A DNA stretch of 64,000 nucleotides from UBA1259 sp964453915 (GCA_964453915.1 CAYVPW010000001.1:13768-77767), one strand, 5' to 3'; positions 1 through 8,756 are shown, counted from the stretch's first letter. The notes: generated by a model not told the origin, from the letters alone. Program-made: numbers and translations.

Positions 1-53
1 GACTTAAAAACTTCGTCTAAAGAATTTATAATCAAACCTTTTTCGTTTTCCAT
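1..53 (-). CDS. gyrA: DNA gyrase subunit A, N-terminal fragment
   Basis: Only the first 17 codons lie in the window (MENEKGLIINSLDEVFKS-type start). They follow an AGGAAAAG ribosome site, 22 bases after the gyrB stop. The acidic, Ile/Asn-rich N-terminus leading to a predicted helix resembles the start of GyrA/ParC, and gyrB-gyrA adjacency is the common arrangement. The identity therefore rests mainly on position; ParC is the alternative if the neighbour is ParE. Confidence 0.6.
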   Translation of the reverse strand, partial: MENEKGLIINSLDEVFK

Positions 54-75
54 ACTCTTTTCCTTTTACTGCAAT

Positions 76-2028
76 TTAGGAGCGTTTCATTTCTTTAAAA
101 CTGTCTTCTTTACTAAAATTTGCGTGCGTGAATATATACTCTCTTCTTCCGCTTACTTCGTCGCCCATCAATAAAGTGATAAGCCTGTCCGCTTCGGCAG
201 CGTCTTCTACCGTCACTTGCATAAGCGCACGCCTTTTAGGATCCATGGTAGTTTCCCATAATTGAGAGGGGTCCATTTCGCCCAAGCCCTTGTATCTTTG
301 TATTTGGTATCCCCTACCCACTTTGTTTATCTTTTCTCTTAATTCTTTATCGTCGTATGCGTATTCTTCCACGTTGCCTTTATATACTTTATAAAGCGGA
401 GGCATACCTATATAAACGTGACCGGAAGTTATAAGCTCTCTCATATACCTAAAAAAGAAAGTTAAAAGCAATATTCTTATGTGTCCGCCGTCAACGTCCG
501 CATCGCTTAAAATTATAACTTTATGGTACCTTAAACTGTCTAAGTCGAATTCGTTTCCTATACCCGTACCTAGTGCGGAAATCATAGTTCTTATCTCTTC
601 GTTTTGCAAAACTTGGTCAAGTTTTTTCTTTTCTACGTTAAGAATTTTCCCCCTAAGCGGCAATATGGCTTGAAACTGCCTTGCTCTGGCTTGTTTAGCA
701 CTGCCGCCGGCAGAATCTCCTTCTACGATAAAAAGTTCGTTGAGTTCGGGTTTTCTACCGGAACAAGCGGCAAGTTTACCCACTAGGTTTTGAGCCTCTA
801 TGCTTTTGCTTGCACGTGCTATTTCTTTTGCCTTTTTAGCGGCAAGCCTTACCTTTGCAGCCCCCATTGCCTTTTCTATTATCGTATCGAAAACTTTTTG
901 CAACTTTTTGTTTTTCATCAACGCATCAAGTTCGTTAACGGTCACGTACTCAACGGCGGGGCGTGCTTCGGGATTGCCTAGTTTCGTTTTTGTTTGACCT
1001 TCAAACTGCACGTTTTGCATCTTTACGGATATAATCGCCGTAAGACCTTCTTTAAAATCTTCTCCAAGCAAATTATCGTCCTTGTCTTTTAACAAGTTTC
1101 TACCCCTAGCGTAATCGTTAAGCACTCTGGTAAGCCCTGATCTAAATCCCGTTTCGTGCATACCGCCTTCGCCGGTAGGTATATTGTTTACGTAAGAATA
1201 AAGGGAGTCTACGTATGCGTCCGTATACTGAATTGCAAACTCAACCAAAATATTGTCTTTTACGGCGGTTGCATACACGGGCTCTCCGTATAGCACCGTT
1301 TTGCCTTCGTTTAGGTATTTTACAAAATCAACTATTCCGCCGTCATACTTATAAGTAAAATATTTTTCGGTTCTTTGATCTTGAAAATTTATCTCTAACC
1401 CTTTATTTAAAAAGGCAAGTTCCTTTAATCTCTTTGCAATGGTTTCCGTGTTCCAAATTACCGTTTCAAAAACCCTTGCGTCCGGCATAAACTGAACGAA
1501 CGTTCCCTTCTTTTTTGTCTTTTCCTTAGTATTTTTTAGCGGTGCTACGGGAACGCCGGACTTTATTTTGCCCGTTTCTTTATCAAGATAACTTCTAAAT
1601 TCCATCTCGTAAACAGTGTCCTTAAACACTTTTACTTTTAGCCATTCTGAAAGAGCGTTCGTCACGGAAGCGCCTACCCCGTGAAGTCCGCCGGAATAAT
1701 TATAATTATCAGAACCGAATTTACCGCCTGCGTGTAGTTTTGTAAACACTACTTGCACGCCGGAAACACCTGCCTTAGAGTGAATGTCGGTAGGGATACC
1801 CCTGCCGTTATCTTCCACGGAAGCGCTGCCGTCTTTATACAAAACTATATCTATTTTGTTCGCATAGCCGTTTGCCGCTTCGTCCACCGCATTATCGACA
1901 ATTTCCCACAGTATATGGTGAAGCCCCCTTTCGCTGGTGGTGCCGATATACATACCGGGGCGTGTTCTTACTGCATCTAAGCCTTCTAATATTTTAATGT
2001 CTTCCGCTTTATAACTGTTTTTTGCCAT
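76..2028 (-). CDS. gyrB: DNA gyrase subunit B
   Basis: ATPase subunit of the type II topoisomerase that introduces negative supercoils. The 650-residue length is normal. The GHKL ATPase motifs are visible near the N-terminus (DNAVDEA, DNGRGIP, GGLHGVGASV), followed by the transducer domain. The TOPRIM acidic motifs are EGDSAGG and DADVDGGH, and the C-terminal QRYKGLGEM motif is typical of GyrB. It lies immediately upstream of a GyrA-like start and has its own promoter. recF/dnaN are not next to it here, so ParE cannot be formally excluded, but the sequence reads as GyrB. Confidence 0.93.
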   Translation of the reverse strand: MAKNSYKAEDIKILEGLDAVRTRPGMYIGTTSERGLHHILWEIVDNAVDEAANGYANKIDIVLYKDGSASVEDNGRGIPTDIHSKAGVSGVQVVFTKLHAGGKFGSDNYNYSGGLHGVGASVTNALSEWLKVKVFKDTVYEMEFRSYLDKETGKIKSGVPVAPLKNTKEKTKKKGTFVQFMPDARVFETVIWNTETIAKRLKELAFLNKGLEINFQDQRTEKYFTYKYDGGIVDFVKYLNEGKTVLYGEPVYATAVKDNILVEFAIQYTDAYVDSLYSYVNNIPTGEGGMHETGFRSGLTRVLNDYARGRNLLKDKDDNLLGEDFKEGLTAIISVKMQNVQFEGQTKTKLGNPEARPAVEYVTVNELDALMKNKKLQKVFDTIIEKAMGAAKVRLAAKKAKEIARASKSIEAQNLVGKLAACSGRKPELNELFIVEGDSAGGSAKQARARQFQAILPLRGKILNVEKKKLDQVLQNEEIRTMISALGTGIGNEFDLDSLRYHKVIILSDADVDGGHIRILLLTFFFRYMRELITSGHVYIGMPPLYKVYKGNVEEYAYDDKELREKINKVGRGYQIQRYKGLGEMDPSQLWETTMDPKRRALMQVTVEDAAEADRLITLLMGDEVSGRREYIFTHANFSKEDSFKEMKRS

Positions 2029-2072
2029 TTTTTATCCTTATAAATAAAATCTTGTGGTTTTATATCCGTATT

Positions 2073-2101
2073 ATTCTACCATATATTGTGTTTCTTTTCA
2101 A
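2073..2101 (-). promoter_or_regulatory. gyrB promoter
   Basis: On the minus strand TTGAAA (2096-2101) is followed after 17 bases by TAGAAT (2073-2078), with an extended -10 TGG just before it. It sits 45 bases upstream of the gyrB start. Confidence 0.7.
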
Positions 2102-2159
2102 GGATTTTTGCATTTTTTTGACTAAAAACGCCATACCGTTATTTTTTTAAAATAAAAAA

Positions 2160-2188
2160 GACGCTCTTTATTTTTATTTTAGAGCGCC
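2160..2188 (-). terminator. Rho-independent terminator after copA
   Basis: An 8-bp arm pair (GACGCTCT at 2160-2167, AGAGCGCC at 2181-2188, one G-U) is followed on the minus strand by a T-run. It lies 26 bases beyond the copA stop. Confidence 0.75.
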
Positions 2189-2213
2189 TTGTTATATCAT
2201 TTTTTGCTATCTT

Positions 2214-2420
2214 TTACTTTAAGGTTTTAACAAATTTATAGCCCGCTTCTTCTATAACCGTTTTTATAACGTCTTCCGAAACGGGTGCTACGGTAAACAA
2301 TTCCGCAGTTTTCTTTTTTAAGTTGATTTCCACATTTTCAACCCCTTCTAAACCTTCTAAAACCTGTTTTACCTTTCCTGCACAGTGATTACACATCATT
2401 CCTTCGATTTTAACTTTCAT
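2214..2420 (-). CDS. Possible internal translation product: 68-residue CopZ-like copper chaperone
   Basis: Same frame as the end of copA. An internal ATG lies 8 bases after AAGGAG on the minus strand and starts a 68-residue HMA protein with CNHC metal ligands, the exact size of a free CopZ. The full-length copA frame runs through it without a stop. Internal initiation is inferred from the ribosome site only. Confidence 0.45.
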   Translation of the reverse strand: MKVKIEGMMCNHCAGKVKQVLEGLEGVENVEINLKKKTAELFTVAPVSEDVIKTVIEEAGYKFVKTLK

Positions 2421-4610
2421 TCCTTTTTCTCCTTTTTTTGACTTTTTGTTTTTACCGTATCCATTTATTCTAAGTGCGTTCATAACCACGAAAAGCGAAC
2501 TTAAACACATACAACCGGAAGAAATAGCAGGAGTAAGCATAAGCCCTGCAAAGGCAAACGCACCACCCGCAACGGGTATTGCTATAACGTTATAAAAGAA
2601 CGCCCAAAACAAATTGCCCCTTATAGTTTTATCGGTTTTTTTGCTTAGTTTAATCATATCGGAAACTGCGTAAGGATTTCCGCTTACTATAATAACGTCC
2701 GCACTGTCTATTGCAATATCCGTTCCCGTACCCATTGCAACGCCAACGTCCGCAACGGACAACGCGGGGCTATCGTTTATTCCGTCGCCAACCATTGCGG
2801 TTAAATAACCCTTTTCTTTATATTCTCTCACGGCATCGGCTTTTTGTTCCGGCAAAACGTTTGCCTTATAATCGTCCACCCCCGTAGCCTTTGCAACGAT
2901 TTCCGCACTCTTTTCGTTATCGCCCGTTATAAGCACCGTTTTAATATTTTGCTCTTTTAAGTCTTTAACAGCCCGTTCGCTTTGCGGTTTTAGTCCGTCC
3001 TTAACAAAAAACTCCGCTATCAACCTTTCGCCGTCTGCAAAATACACGGTAGAACCGCCTTCGTTTTTATTTTTAATACCGTTTATTTGTTCCTTAACTG
3101 TTTCAGGCATTAAAGAAACGTTTCCAACAAGATATTCTTTTCCGCCAACACTTCCTACAATACCCTTTCCTATCTCGTATTCGTATTTATCTACAGTGCA
3201 ATCTTTATCTCCGCAAAAACGAATTATACACTCCGCTAAGGGATGATTTGATTTTTCTTCTAGCGCACTCACGATAGAAAAAATTTCATCGTCTTTTATA
3301 TCGGCAAACTTCACAAATTCACTTACGGACGGTTTTCCTACGGTAAGCGTTGCGGTTTTATCCAAAAGAACGCAATTTACGTCTTTTGCCTTTAACAAAC
3401 TTTCCGCATTCTTATACAAAACGCCCTTAGAAGCCCCCTTTCCGGTTGCTACTACAACGGCAACAGGCGTTGCAAGCCCCAAAGCACACGGGCAGGATAT
3501 AACCAGAACGCTTATGCCGTAATTCAAGGCGATATACCAATCTCCCCCCACTATCATCCAAACTGCAAACGCAATTATCGCCAAAGTGGAAACTATGGGA
3601 ACAAACACCCCCGCTATTTTGTCTACAAGTTTTTGCACAGGCGCTTTTTTTCCGCCCGCTTCCCTAACTATATCGACAATTTTACTCATCATCGTGTCAG
3701 CACCAACGTTTTCCGCCACGACTACCAAATATCCTTTTTTTACTATGCTGCCGGAAACCGCTTTATCTCCTTTTGCGATTTCTTCCGGAATACTTTCCCC
3801 CGTGATAGAAGACTTGTCTACGGAAGCGTTGCCTTCTATAACCACACCGTCTATCGGAACATACTCTCCGCTTCTTAAAACTATCTTGTCGCCCACTTTA
3901 AGTTGGGAAGATTTTACAACCTTTTCTTTTCCGTCCACCAAAAGATTTGCCGTATCGGGGATAAGTTTTAACAACTTTTCAACGGCGTTCCCCGTGCGTT
4001 TTTTAGAAGAATCTTCAAGCCATTTCCCAAGCGTTACGATTGTTAAAACCATTGCGGATGCTTCGTAAAAAACCATAGAATCTTCCACGCTACCCACCGC
4101 AAACAAAACGGTTATAACAACGCTATAAAGATAAGCGCATACAGAAGCAGTTGAAACAAGCGTGTCCATATTAGGCGATTTATGAAAAACAGCCTTTATA
4201 CCGCTTATAAAATAACGCTTATTTACAAGCATAATAGCCAAAGCCAAAACCGCTTGCACGCATAAACATATAACCGTATCAGGCAAAGGTACGCCTATCA
4301 TTTTTCCCATAGAGAAATATAAAAGGGGCAAAAGTAATATTAAAGAAACTAAAAACCTGTTTTTAAGCGGGCTTTTTATCTTTTCTACAGAAACGGCTGG
4401 CATATATTCCCCTGCCGTATATCCCAACTTTTGCACGCAGGAAATAATATCCTTTTCAGAAATAACGTTTTCTTCAAAAGATATTTCCATAGAATTATCC
4501 ATTAAAGAAACGGAGACTTCTTTTACGCCCGTTTGCTTTGCCAAAAATTTTTCTATTCCGCTAGAACAAGCGGAACAAGTCATTCCGCCTATAGAAAACT
4601 TTTTTTTCAT
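2214..4610 (-). CDS. copA: Copper-translocating P1B-type ATPase with C-terminal HMA domain
   Basis: Membrane ATPase that exports Cu(I). Residues 1-70 are an HMA metal-binding domain (GGMTCSAC, Cys12/Cys15). The core carries TGES (270-273), the CPC ion-binding motif (373-375), an HP motif (SNHPLAE) and GDGINDSPAL. The phosphorylation motif reads DKTAT (417-421) in place of the near-invariant DKTGT; the codon is GCA, so this is read directly. Residues 731-798 form a second HMA domain (GMMCNHCAG) at the C-terminus, an unusual place, and it is preceded in frame by a good ribosome site and ATG (2418-2420), so it may also be made as a separate CopZ chaperone. Own promoter at 4630-4658. Confidence 0.9.
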   Translation of the reverse strand: MKKKFSIGGMTCSACSSGIEKFLAKQTGVKEVSVSLMDNSMEISFEENVISEKDIISCVQKLGYTAGEYMPAVSVEKIKSPLKNRFLVSLILLLPLLYFSMGKMIGVPLPDTVICLCVQAVLALAIMLVNKRYFISGIKAVFHKSPNMDTLVSTASVCAYLYSVVITVLFAVGSVEDSMVFYEASAMVLTIVTLGKWLEDSSKKRTGNAVEKLLKLIPDTANLLVDGKEKVVKSSQLKVGDKIVLRSGEYVPIDGVVIEGNASVDKSSITGESIPEEIAKGDKAVSGSIVKKGYLVVVAENVGADTMMSKIVDIVREAGGKKAPVQKLVDKIAGVFVPIVSTLAIIAFAVWMIVGGDWYIALNYGISVLVISCPCALGLATPVAVVVATGKGASKGVLYKNAESLLKAKDVNCVLLDKTATLTVGKPSVSEFVKFADIKDDEIFSIVSALEEKSNHPLAECIIRFCGDKDCTVDKYEYEIGKGIVGSVGGKEYLVGNVSLMPETVKEQINGIKNKNEGGSTVYFADGERLIAEFFVKDGLKPQSERAVKDLKEQNIKTVLITGDNEKSAEIVAKATGVDDYKANVLPEQKADAVREYKEKGYLTAMVGDGINDSPALSVADVGVAMGTGTDIAIDSADVIIVSGNPYAVSDMIKLSKKTDKTIRGNLFWAFFYNVIAIPVAGGAFAFAGLMLTPAISSGCMCLSSLFVVMNALRINGYGKNKKSKKGEKGMKVKIEGMMCNHCAGKVKQVLEGLEGVENVEINLKKKTAELFTVAPVSEDVIKTVIEEAGYKFVKTLK

Positions 4611-4629
4611 ATACTACTCCTTACTTTTA

Positions 4630-4658
4630 ATTTTACCACGACTCCCCCTTTTTATCAA
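4630..4658 (-). promoter_or_regulatory. copA promoter
   Basis: TTGATA (4653-4658), 17-base spacer, TAAAAT (4630-4635) on the minus strand with TGG before the -10. It directly abuts the terminator of the feo operon. The spacer holds a G-run, but I see no recognisable CsoR or CopY site. Confidence 0.65.
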
Positions 4659-4660
4659 TT

Positions 4661-4696
4661 AAAAACGGACTTTTGCGATGGTAAAAGTCCGTTTTT
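4661..4696 (-). terminator. Terminator of the feo operon
   Basis: A perfect 14-bp stem (4661-4674 with 4683-4696) with an 8-base loop, A-rich on one side and T-rich on the other, so it could act in either direction. It lies 10 bases beyond the feoX stop. Confidence 0.9.
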
Positions 4697-4705
4697 ATTC
4701 AAGTT

Positions 4706-4861
4706 TTACGGTTTACGGTTTTTGCATTTATTGCAATGTGCACAATCACAACCGCAATCGCAAGAACTTTTGCCTTTCTTTTTGTTGATATACGCCGTGA
4801 CGGATACGCCTATAACTATCGCCGCGCAAACAACTATCAAAACAATTTCTAAAACTCCCAT
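4706..4861 (-). CDS. feoX: FeoB-associated Cys-rich membrane peptide
   Basis: A 51-residue protein, four bases after feoB. One N-terminal membrane helix (residues about 3-25) is followed by a lysine patch and a cytosolic tail with six cysteines (CDCGCDCAHCNKC, residues 34-46), plus Cys12 inside the helix. This is the layout of the small FeoB-associated Cys-rich peptides found behind feoB in many anaerobes; a role in accepting Fe(II) or assisting FeoB is inferred in the literature but not firmly shown. The symbol is provisional. Confidence 0.8.
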   Translation of the reverse strand: MGVLEIVLIVVCAAIVIGVSVTAYINKKKGKSSCDCGCDCAHCNKCKNRKP

Positions 4862-4865
4862 AATC

Positions 4866-7172
4866 TTACGCTTTTTTACGGGTAAAAATACCCTTGTTTT
4901 TCATAACGATTAAGCATACTACAATCGCTATTGCAACCGCCCATATAAACGAACACCACCAAGCAGTACCTATAGTATATACCATAGCAGATACAACGTA
5001 AGATGCAACTAGCCAGAATACTAACGTTCCCACGTAAGTCTTTTTGTTTCCTAATTCGCCCTTAGCCGTAGCAACCGCAGCAAAGCAAGGAATGGTCGTC
5101 ATATTGAATGCTATAAAAGATATAAGTGCGGGTATGGATATACCGGTAGCCATTATCATTGCTTGAACGGCGTCTATACCTTCTTCTGCTGCAATGTCTA
5201 ATCCACCAAATTCAAGGCTGGCAACCGCCATTAAGCATGCAGCAAGCGTTCCAAACGTGCTTATTACGTTTTCTTTTGCTATAAGACCTGCAACAATCGC
5301 TACAACGAACACCCAACCGAATTGACCTAACTGACTGCCGAAGCCAAGCGGTGTGAATATCGGTTGTACCAACATACTTATGCCAGCAAGAATACTTTCG
5401 TTTATCTGTTCGTCTTCTAAGAAGTTCCAACTGAACGAGAAGTGTGTAAGTACCCAAATAACGATAGTAGATGCAAGAATAATGGTAAACGCTTTTTTAA
5501 TAAAGTGCTTAGTTTTATCCCACAAGTGTATCATTAAGTTCTTAAATTGCGGTGCGTGATATGCGGGCAATTCCATTATAAACGGCGGGGTTTCTCCCTT
5601 TAACGTGGTGCTTCTCATTAAAAGCACGGAAACGATAGCCGTGATAATTCCCAATAAATACATAGAGTAGGTTATAACTTCCGCACTGCCTACGTTAAAG
5701 TAAGCAACTATTGCTCCCGCAACCGCGGTAAGAATAGGCAACTTAGCCCCGCAAGAGAAGAAAGGTATTACCCTTACCGTAGCAGTCTTTTCTTTTTCGT
5801 CCGCAAGAGTTCTCGTGTTGATCATTGCGGGAACGGAACAACCAAAGCCCATTATCATCGGTAAAAACGCTCTACCGGACAATCCGAATTTTCTAAACAT
5901 TCTGTCAAGAATAAAAGCTACGCGCGCCATATAACCGGAATCTTCTAGTATAGAGAAGAACAAGAACAATACAAGTATAGGAGGCAAGAAAGAAAGCACT
6001 GCGCCTAAACCTTCTATAATACCGTCGTTGATAAGTCCTACTGCCCAACCAGCCATAGAAGAACCTTCTACAAGACCTTGAATCCAACCGAACAGTTCGC
6101 CAACAATCACATCGTTCCATATATTGTTAATTATAACACCCGGTGAAAATACGGCACCATCGTAAACGGTGGCTAGCCATCTTACTCCGTAATTTATCGC
6201 TTCGCCATCTACTACAAGCCCCAAATCTTCAAGTGAAGGCAAGTTAAATATAGAACCGAGATAGAAAAGGTCTTCCGCAAAAGTCAAGTGGAAAATTCCA
6301 AACAATATCACCAAGAAAATAGGAATACCCCAAATCTTATGAGTAAGAACTTTATCCGCCTTGTCGGACTTAGTCATTTCAAATTTTGACTTGCTCTTTT
6401 TATTTAGAACGGGCACAAAATTTTTAGAGATGTATTTATATCTTCCGTCTGCAACCATAGCCTCTATGTCGCTTCCGAAAATCTCGTCGTTTAAGGTTTG
6501 CTTAAACTCTTCAACCATTTTAACGGTTTCTTTATGTGCCTTTCCTTCAAGCTCGTCTTGTTCGACCAACTTTATTGCGTGGAACAAAGGATTATCTACC
6601 CCTTGACCGGCAAGCGCAATCTTTATATCGCCGATAAGGTGCATTAAAGCGCCTTCACGCAAAACGGTTTCTCCGCTTCTGGGCGTTTTACAAACTGCGT
6701 ACGCCCTTTCCATAAGCGCTTCTAGCCCTTCTTCTTTCAAAGCAGAAATTTCTACAACCGGAATTCCCAACCTTTTTTCAAGTTCTTTTGCGTCTATACT
6801 GTTGCCAGCTTTTTTTACTGCGTCCATCATGTTTAACGCTATAACCATAGGAACGTCTATTTCCAAAATTTGAGTGGTTAAATATAAGTTTCTTTCTAGG
6901 TTTGTAGCATCTATAATATTAATTACGCAATCGGGTTTTTCTTCTAGTATGTAATTTCTTGCAATTACTTCTTCCGGAGTGTACGGGGAAAGTGAATAAA
7001 TACCGGGCAAGTCTATTATAGAAATAGGCTCTTTACACTTTTTATAAACACCCTCTTTTTTATCTACTGTGACTCCGGGCCAGTTTCCTACGTGTGCGGT
7101 AGAACCGGTTAAACAGTTAAACAGCGTGGTTTTTCCGCAGTTAGGATTGCCCGCTAAAGCAAATCTAAGCAT
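4866..7172 (-). CDS. feoB: Ferrous iron transporter B
   Basis: Fe(II) uptake permease of the inner membrane. The N-terminal G domain has the P-loop GNPNCGKT (8-15), DLPG and NMMD guanine-nucleotide motifs. A helical spacer follows and then the polytopic FeoB core (about residues 280-768) with the duplicated gate regions, including the Cys-containing GFGCSVPA and FFSCGAKLP segments. Length 768 is somewhat longer than average but within family range. Its start overlaps the end of feoA by 8 bases, so the two are translationally coupled. Confidence 0.95.
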   Translation of the reverse strand: MLRFALAGNPNCGKTTLFNCLTGSTAHVGNWPGVTVDKKEGVYKKCKEPISIIDLPGIYSLSPYTPEEVIARNYILEEKPDCVINIIDATNLERNLYLTTQILEIDVPMVIALNMMDAVKKAGNSIDAKELEKRLGIPVVEISALKEEGLEALMERAYAVCKTPRSGETVLREGALMHLIGDIKIALAGQGVDNPLFHAIKLVEQDELEGKAHKETVKMVEEFKQTLNDEIFGSDIEAMVADGRYKYISKNFVPVLNKKSKSKFEMTKSDKADKVLTHKIWGIPIFLVILFGIFHLTFAEDLFYLGSIFNLPSLEDLGLVVDGEAINYGVRWLATVYDGAVFSPGVIINNIWNDVIVGELFGWIQGLVEGSSMAGWAVGLINDGIIEGLGAVLSFLPPILVLFLFFSILEDSGYMARVAFILDRMFRKFGLSGRAFLPMIMGFGCSVPAMINTRTLADEKEKTATVRVIPFFSCGAKLPILTAVAGAIVAYFNVGSAEVITYSMYLLGIITAIVSVLLMRSTTLKGETPPFIMELPAYHAPQFKNLMIHLWDKTKHFIKKAFTIILASTIVIWVLTHFSFSWNFLEDEQINESILAGISMLVQPIFTPLGFGSQLGQFGWVFVVAIVAGLIAKENVISTFGTLAACLMAVASLEFGGLDIAAEEGIDAVQAMIMATGISIPALISFIAFNMTTIPCFAAVATAKGELGNKKTYVGTLVFWLVASYVVSAMVYTIGTAWWCSFIWAVAIAIVVCLIVMKNKGIFTRKKA

Positions 7173-7401
7173 TTTTCACCTCCATCGTCACACAAGCGGC
7201 TTCGGATTTTCTTAAAGTCAATTCGTAGCCTCTTACAGTCACTTCGATAGGATCGCCGAGCGGTGCTTTTTTACGAAGAAAAACCTCCGCACCGTTTGTG
7301 ATTCCCATATCGAAAATGCGTCTTTTAATTCTTCCGTCGGCTACAACGTTTTTTACTATACCCGTTTCGCCGATTTCAAAAGTATCCAACGTCTTTTGCA
7401 T
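7165..7401 (-). CDS. feoA: FeoA-domain protein (FeoB partner)
   Basis: A 78-residue SH3-like FeoA domain protein, cytosolic, thought to modulate FeoB. The central stretch RRIFDMGITNGAEV and the hydrophobic beta strands are typical. It overlaps feoB by 8 bases and follows a second FeoA-like gene after 25 bases. Confidence 0.88.
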   Translation of the reverse strand: MQKTLDTFEIGETGIVKNVVADGRIKRRIFDMGITNGAEVFLRKKAPLGDPIEVTVRGYELTLRKSEAACVTMEVKNA

Positions 7402-7426
7402 AATATGTATCCTTCCTTTTTATTTT

Positions 7427-7639
7427 TTACGCAACTAAGATTTTTGCGGAAAGGTCTTTATCTAGCGCAATCTTTCCGCCTTTTACTCTGCACACCACGC
7501 TGCCGCCGCTAGACGATAACACGGTTATACACTCTCCTATTCCTACACCCATATCTACCAGATGCTTTTTTACGGTTGTATCGCAAAGAACTCTAACGAT
7601 TTTTAATTCTACGTTTATCGGTGCAAGTTTTATAGGCAT
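7427..7639 (-). CDS. Second FeoA-domain protein
   Basis: A 70-residue FeoA-like domain (KKHLVDMGVGIGECI core) and first gene of the feo operon. Double feoA arrangements are common in Clostridia; the two copies differ clearly in sequence and probably have different roles. The gene begins behind a GGAGAT ribosome site and 23 bases downstream of a palindromic operator-like site. Confidence 0.85.
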   Translation of the reverse strand: MPIKLAPINVELKIVRVLCDTTVKKHLVDMGVGIGECITVLSSSGGSVVCRVKGGKIALDKDLSAKILVA

Positions 7640-7661
7640 TTTTTATCTCCTTTTGTGCAAT

Positions 7662-7677
7662 GTGAAATTTATTTCAT
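7662..7677. promoter_or_regulatory. Operator-like palindrome 1 at the feo promoter
   Basis: GTGAAA-TTTA-TTTCAT, a 6-4-6 inverted repeat with one mismatch, located just downstream of the predicted feo start site. It matches the second copy at 7729-7744. Confidence 0.6.
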
Positions 7678-7692
7678 ATTTTTAACATCGAC

Positions 7693-7721
7693 ATAATACC
7701 ATTTATATTCACCTATGTCAA
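7693..7721 (-). promoter_or_regulatory. feo operon promoter
   Basis: TTGACA (7716-7721), 17-base spacer, TATTAT (7693-7698) on the minus strand, with TGG before the -10. It lies between two near-identical palindromes. Confidence 0.8.
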
Positions 7722-7728
7722 CTAAAAT

Positions 7729-7744
7729 GTGAAACTTTTTTCAC
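7729..7744. promoter_or_regulatory. Operator-like palindrome 2 at the feo promoter
   Basis: GTGAAA-CTTT-TTTCAC, a perfect 6-4-6 inverted repeat, immediately upstream of the feo -35 box and about 60 bases upstream of the divergent TetR gene. It could therefore serve both promoters. Confidence 0.6.
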
Positions 7745-7805
7745 TTTTTTAAGAAAAAATTTTCTTGCTTTTTATTTATATTTGTTATACAATGTTAAGC
7801 ATATT

Positions 7806-8408
7806 ATGAAAAAAATTATTAGAGAACCCAAACAAGACCGCGCTATAGAGAAAAAAAATAAAATTATAGAAGCGGGGTATAAACTTTTTTCCGAAGTAGG
7901 CTATTACGGAACCAACACTGCTGAAATAGCAAAAGAAGCCGGCGTTTCCACCGGCATAGTTTATGGTTATTTTCAAGATAAAATGGACATTTTGATTTCC
8001 GTTTTAGAGATATACATCAACAAGGTTTGTGAGCCGTTGTTGAGTTTTTTCGATACGCTCTCAGCACCCGTAAACTTTGAAAAAACCGTTCAAAAAGTTA
8101 TGGATATGATGATATCCACGCACAAAAAAAACAGAAAAATTCACGAAGCCCTTCACTCACTTTCTTCAGACGACGAAGCGGTAAATTCTAAATTTATAGA
8201 ATTAGAAGACTTAATCACAAAACAAATTGCTGAAAAGTTTGAAAAAATAGGCGTGCCGTTAGAAAATCCATTAGAAAAAATCCACCTTTCAATGGATATT
8301 ATTCAATCTTTTTCTCACGAATACGTTTTTGATAAACACGATTATATAGACTACCTCGTTATGCGAGATATGGTTTGCAAAACTATAGTTGCACTTTTTG
8401 TTATGTAA
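7806..8408 (+). CDS. TetR/AcrR-family transcriptional regulator
   Basis: A 200-residue one-component repressor type. The N-terminal HTH (about residues 18-60) contains TNTAEIAKEAGVSTGIVYGYF, cut here at its most conserved part, followed by a divergent ligand-binding helical domain. Divergent from the feo operon across a 166-base region that carries two matching palindromes, so it is a good candidate regulator of feo and of itself; this is inferred from position. I chose the ATG at 7806 over a TTG at 7782 because family members begin close to the basic patch. No clear ribosome site is visible and the nearest promoter (TTGCTT, 17 bases, TACAAT at 7788-7793) leaves only a very short leader. Confidence 0.85.
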   Translation: MKKIIREPKQDRAIEKKNKIIEAGYKLFSEVGYYGTNTAEIAKEAGVSTGIVYGYFQDKMDILISVLEIYINKVCEPLLSFFDTLSAPVNFEKTVQKVMDMMISTHKKNRKIHEALHSLSSDDEAVNSKFIELEDLITKQIAEKFEKIGVPLENPLEKIHLSMDIIQSFSHEYVFDKHDYIDYLVMRDMVCKTIVALFVM

Positions 8409-8423
8409 TAAAAAATTACACAT

Positions 8424-8456
8424 AAAAAACGGCAGTTTTTAACCCTGCCGTTTTTT
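8424..8456 (+). terminator. Terminator after the TetR gene
   Basis: A perfect 12-bp stem (8424-8435 with 8445-8456) ending in a six-T run. Confidence 0.88.
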
Positions 8457-8756
8457 ATTATTCTTTGTTTACTATACCACTAAATTTCTTGTGTTGTTAA
8501 AGACGTTAATAAACCCTTTTACAAAACACAATAACAGCGGTTTTTATCTTGTTTAAAAGTATATCATTACACCCAACCGCTAATTTTGAGAATATTTATA
8601 CTTACATTATCCTTAAATAGCCCCCCTTCTAGGGAATTCTCTCATTTTATTTAATCTTTACTTAGTCATCAATGGTTTAATTTTTCCATAATAGAATTAA
8701 AATCGCAATAATATTCGACTTTTCAAACAAAAGATTTAAATTTAGACAAATAAAAA
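8457..8756. other. Intergenic stretch with nothing recognised
   Basis: AT-rich sequence between the TetR terminator and the tRNA terminator. I see no open frame with a credible start, no repeat and no RNA motif. Confidence 0.5.

Noticed and set aside
7662..7744. CRP/FNR-type sites at the feo promoter
   Set aside because: The half-sites and spacing (GTGAAA-N4-TTTCAC) do not match TGTGA-N6-TCACA or TTGAT-N4-ATCAA.
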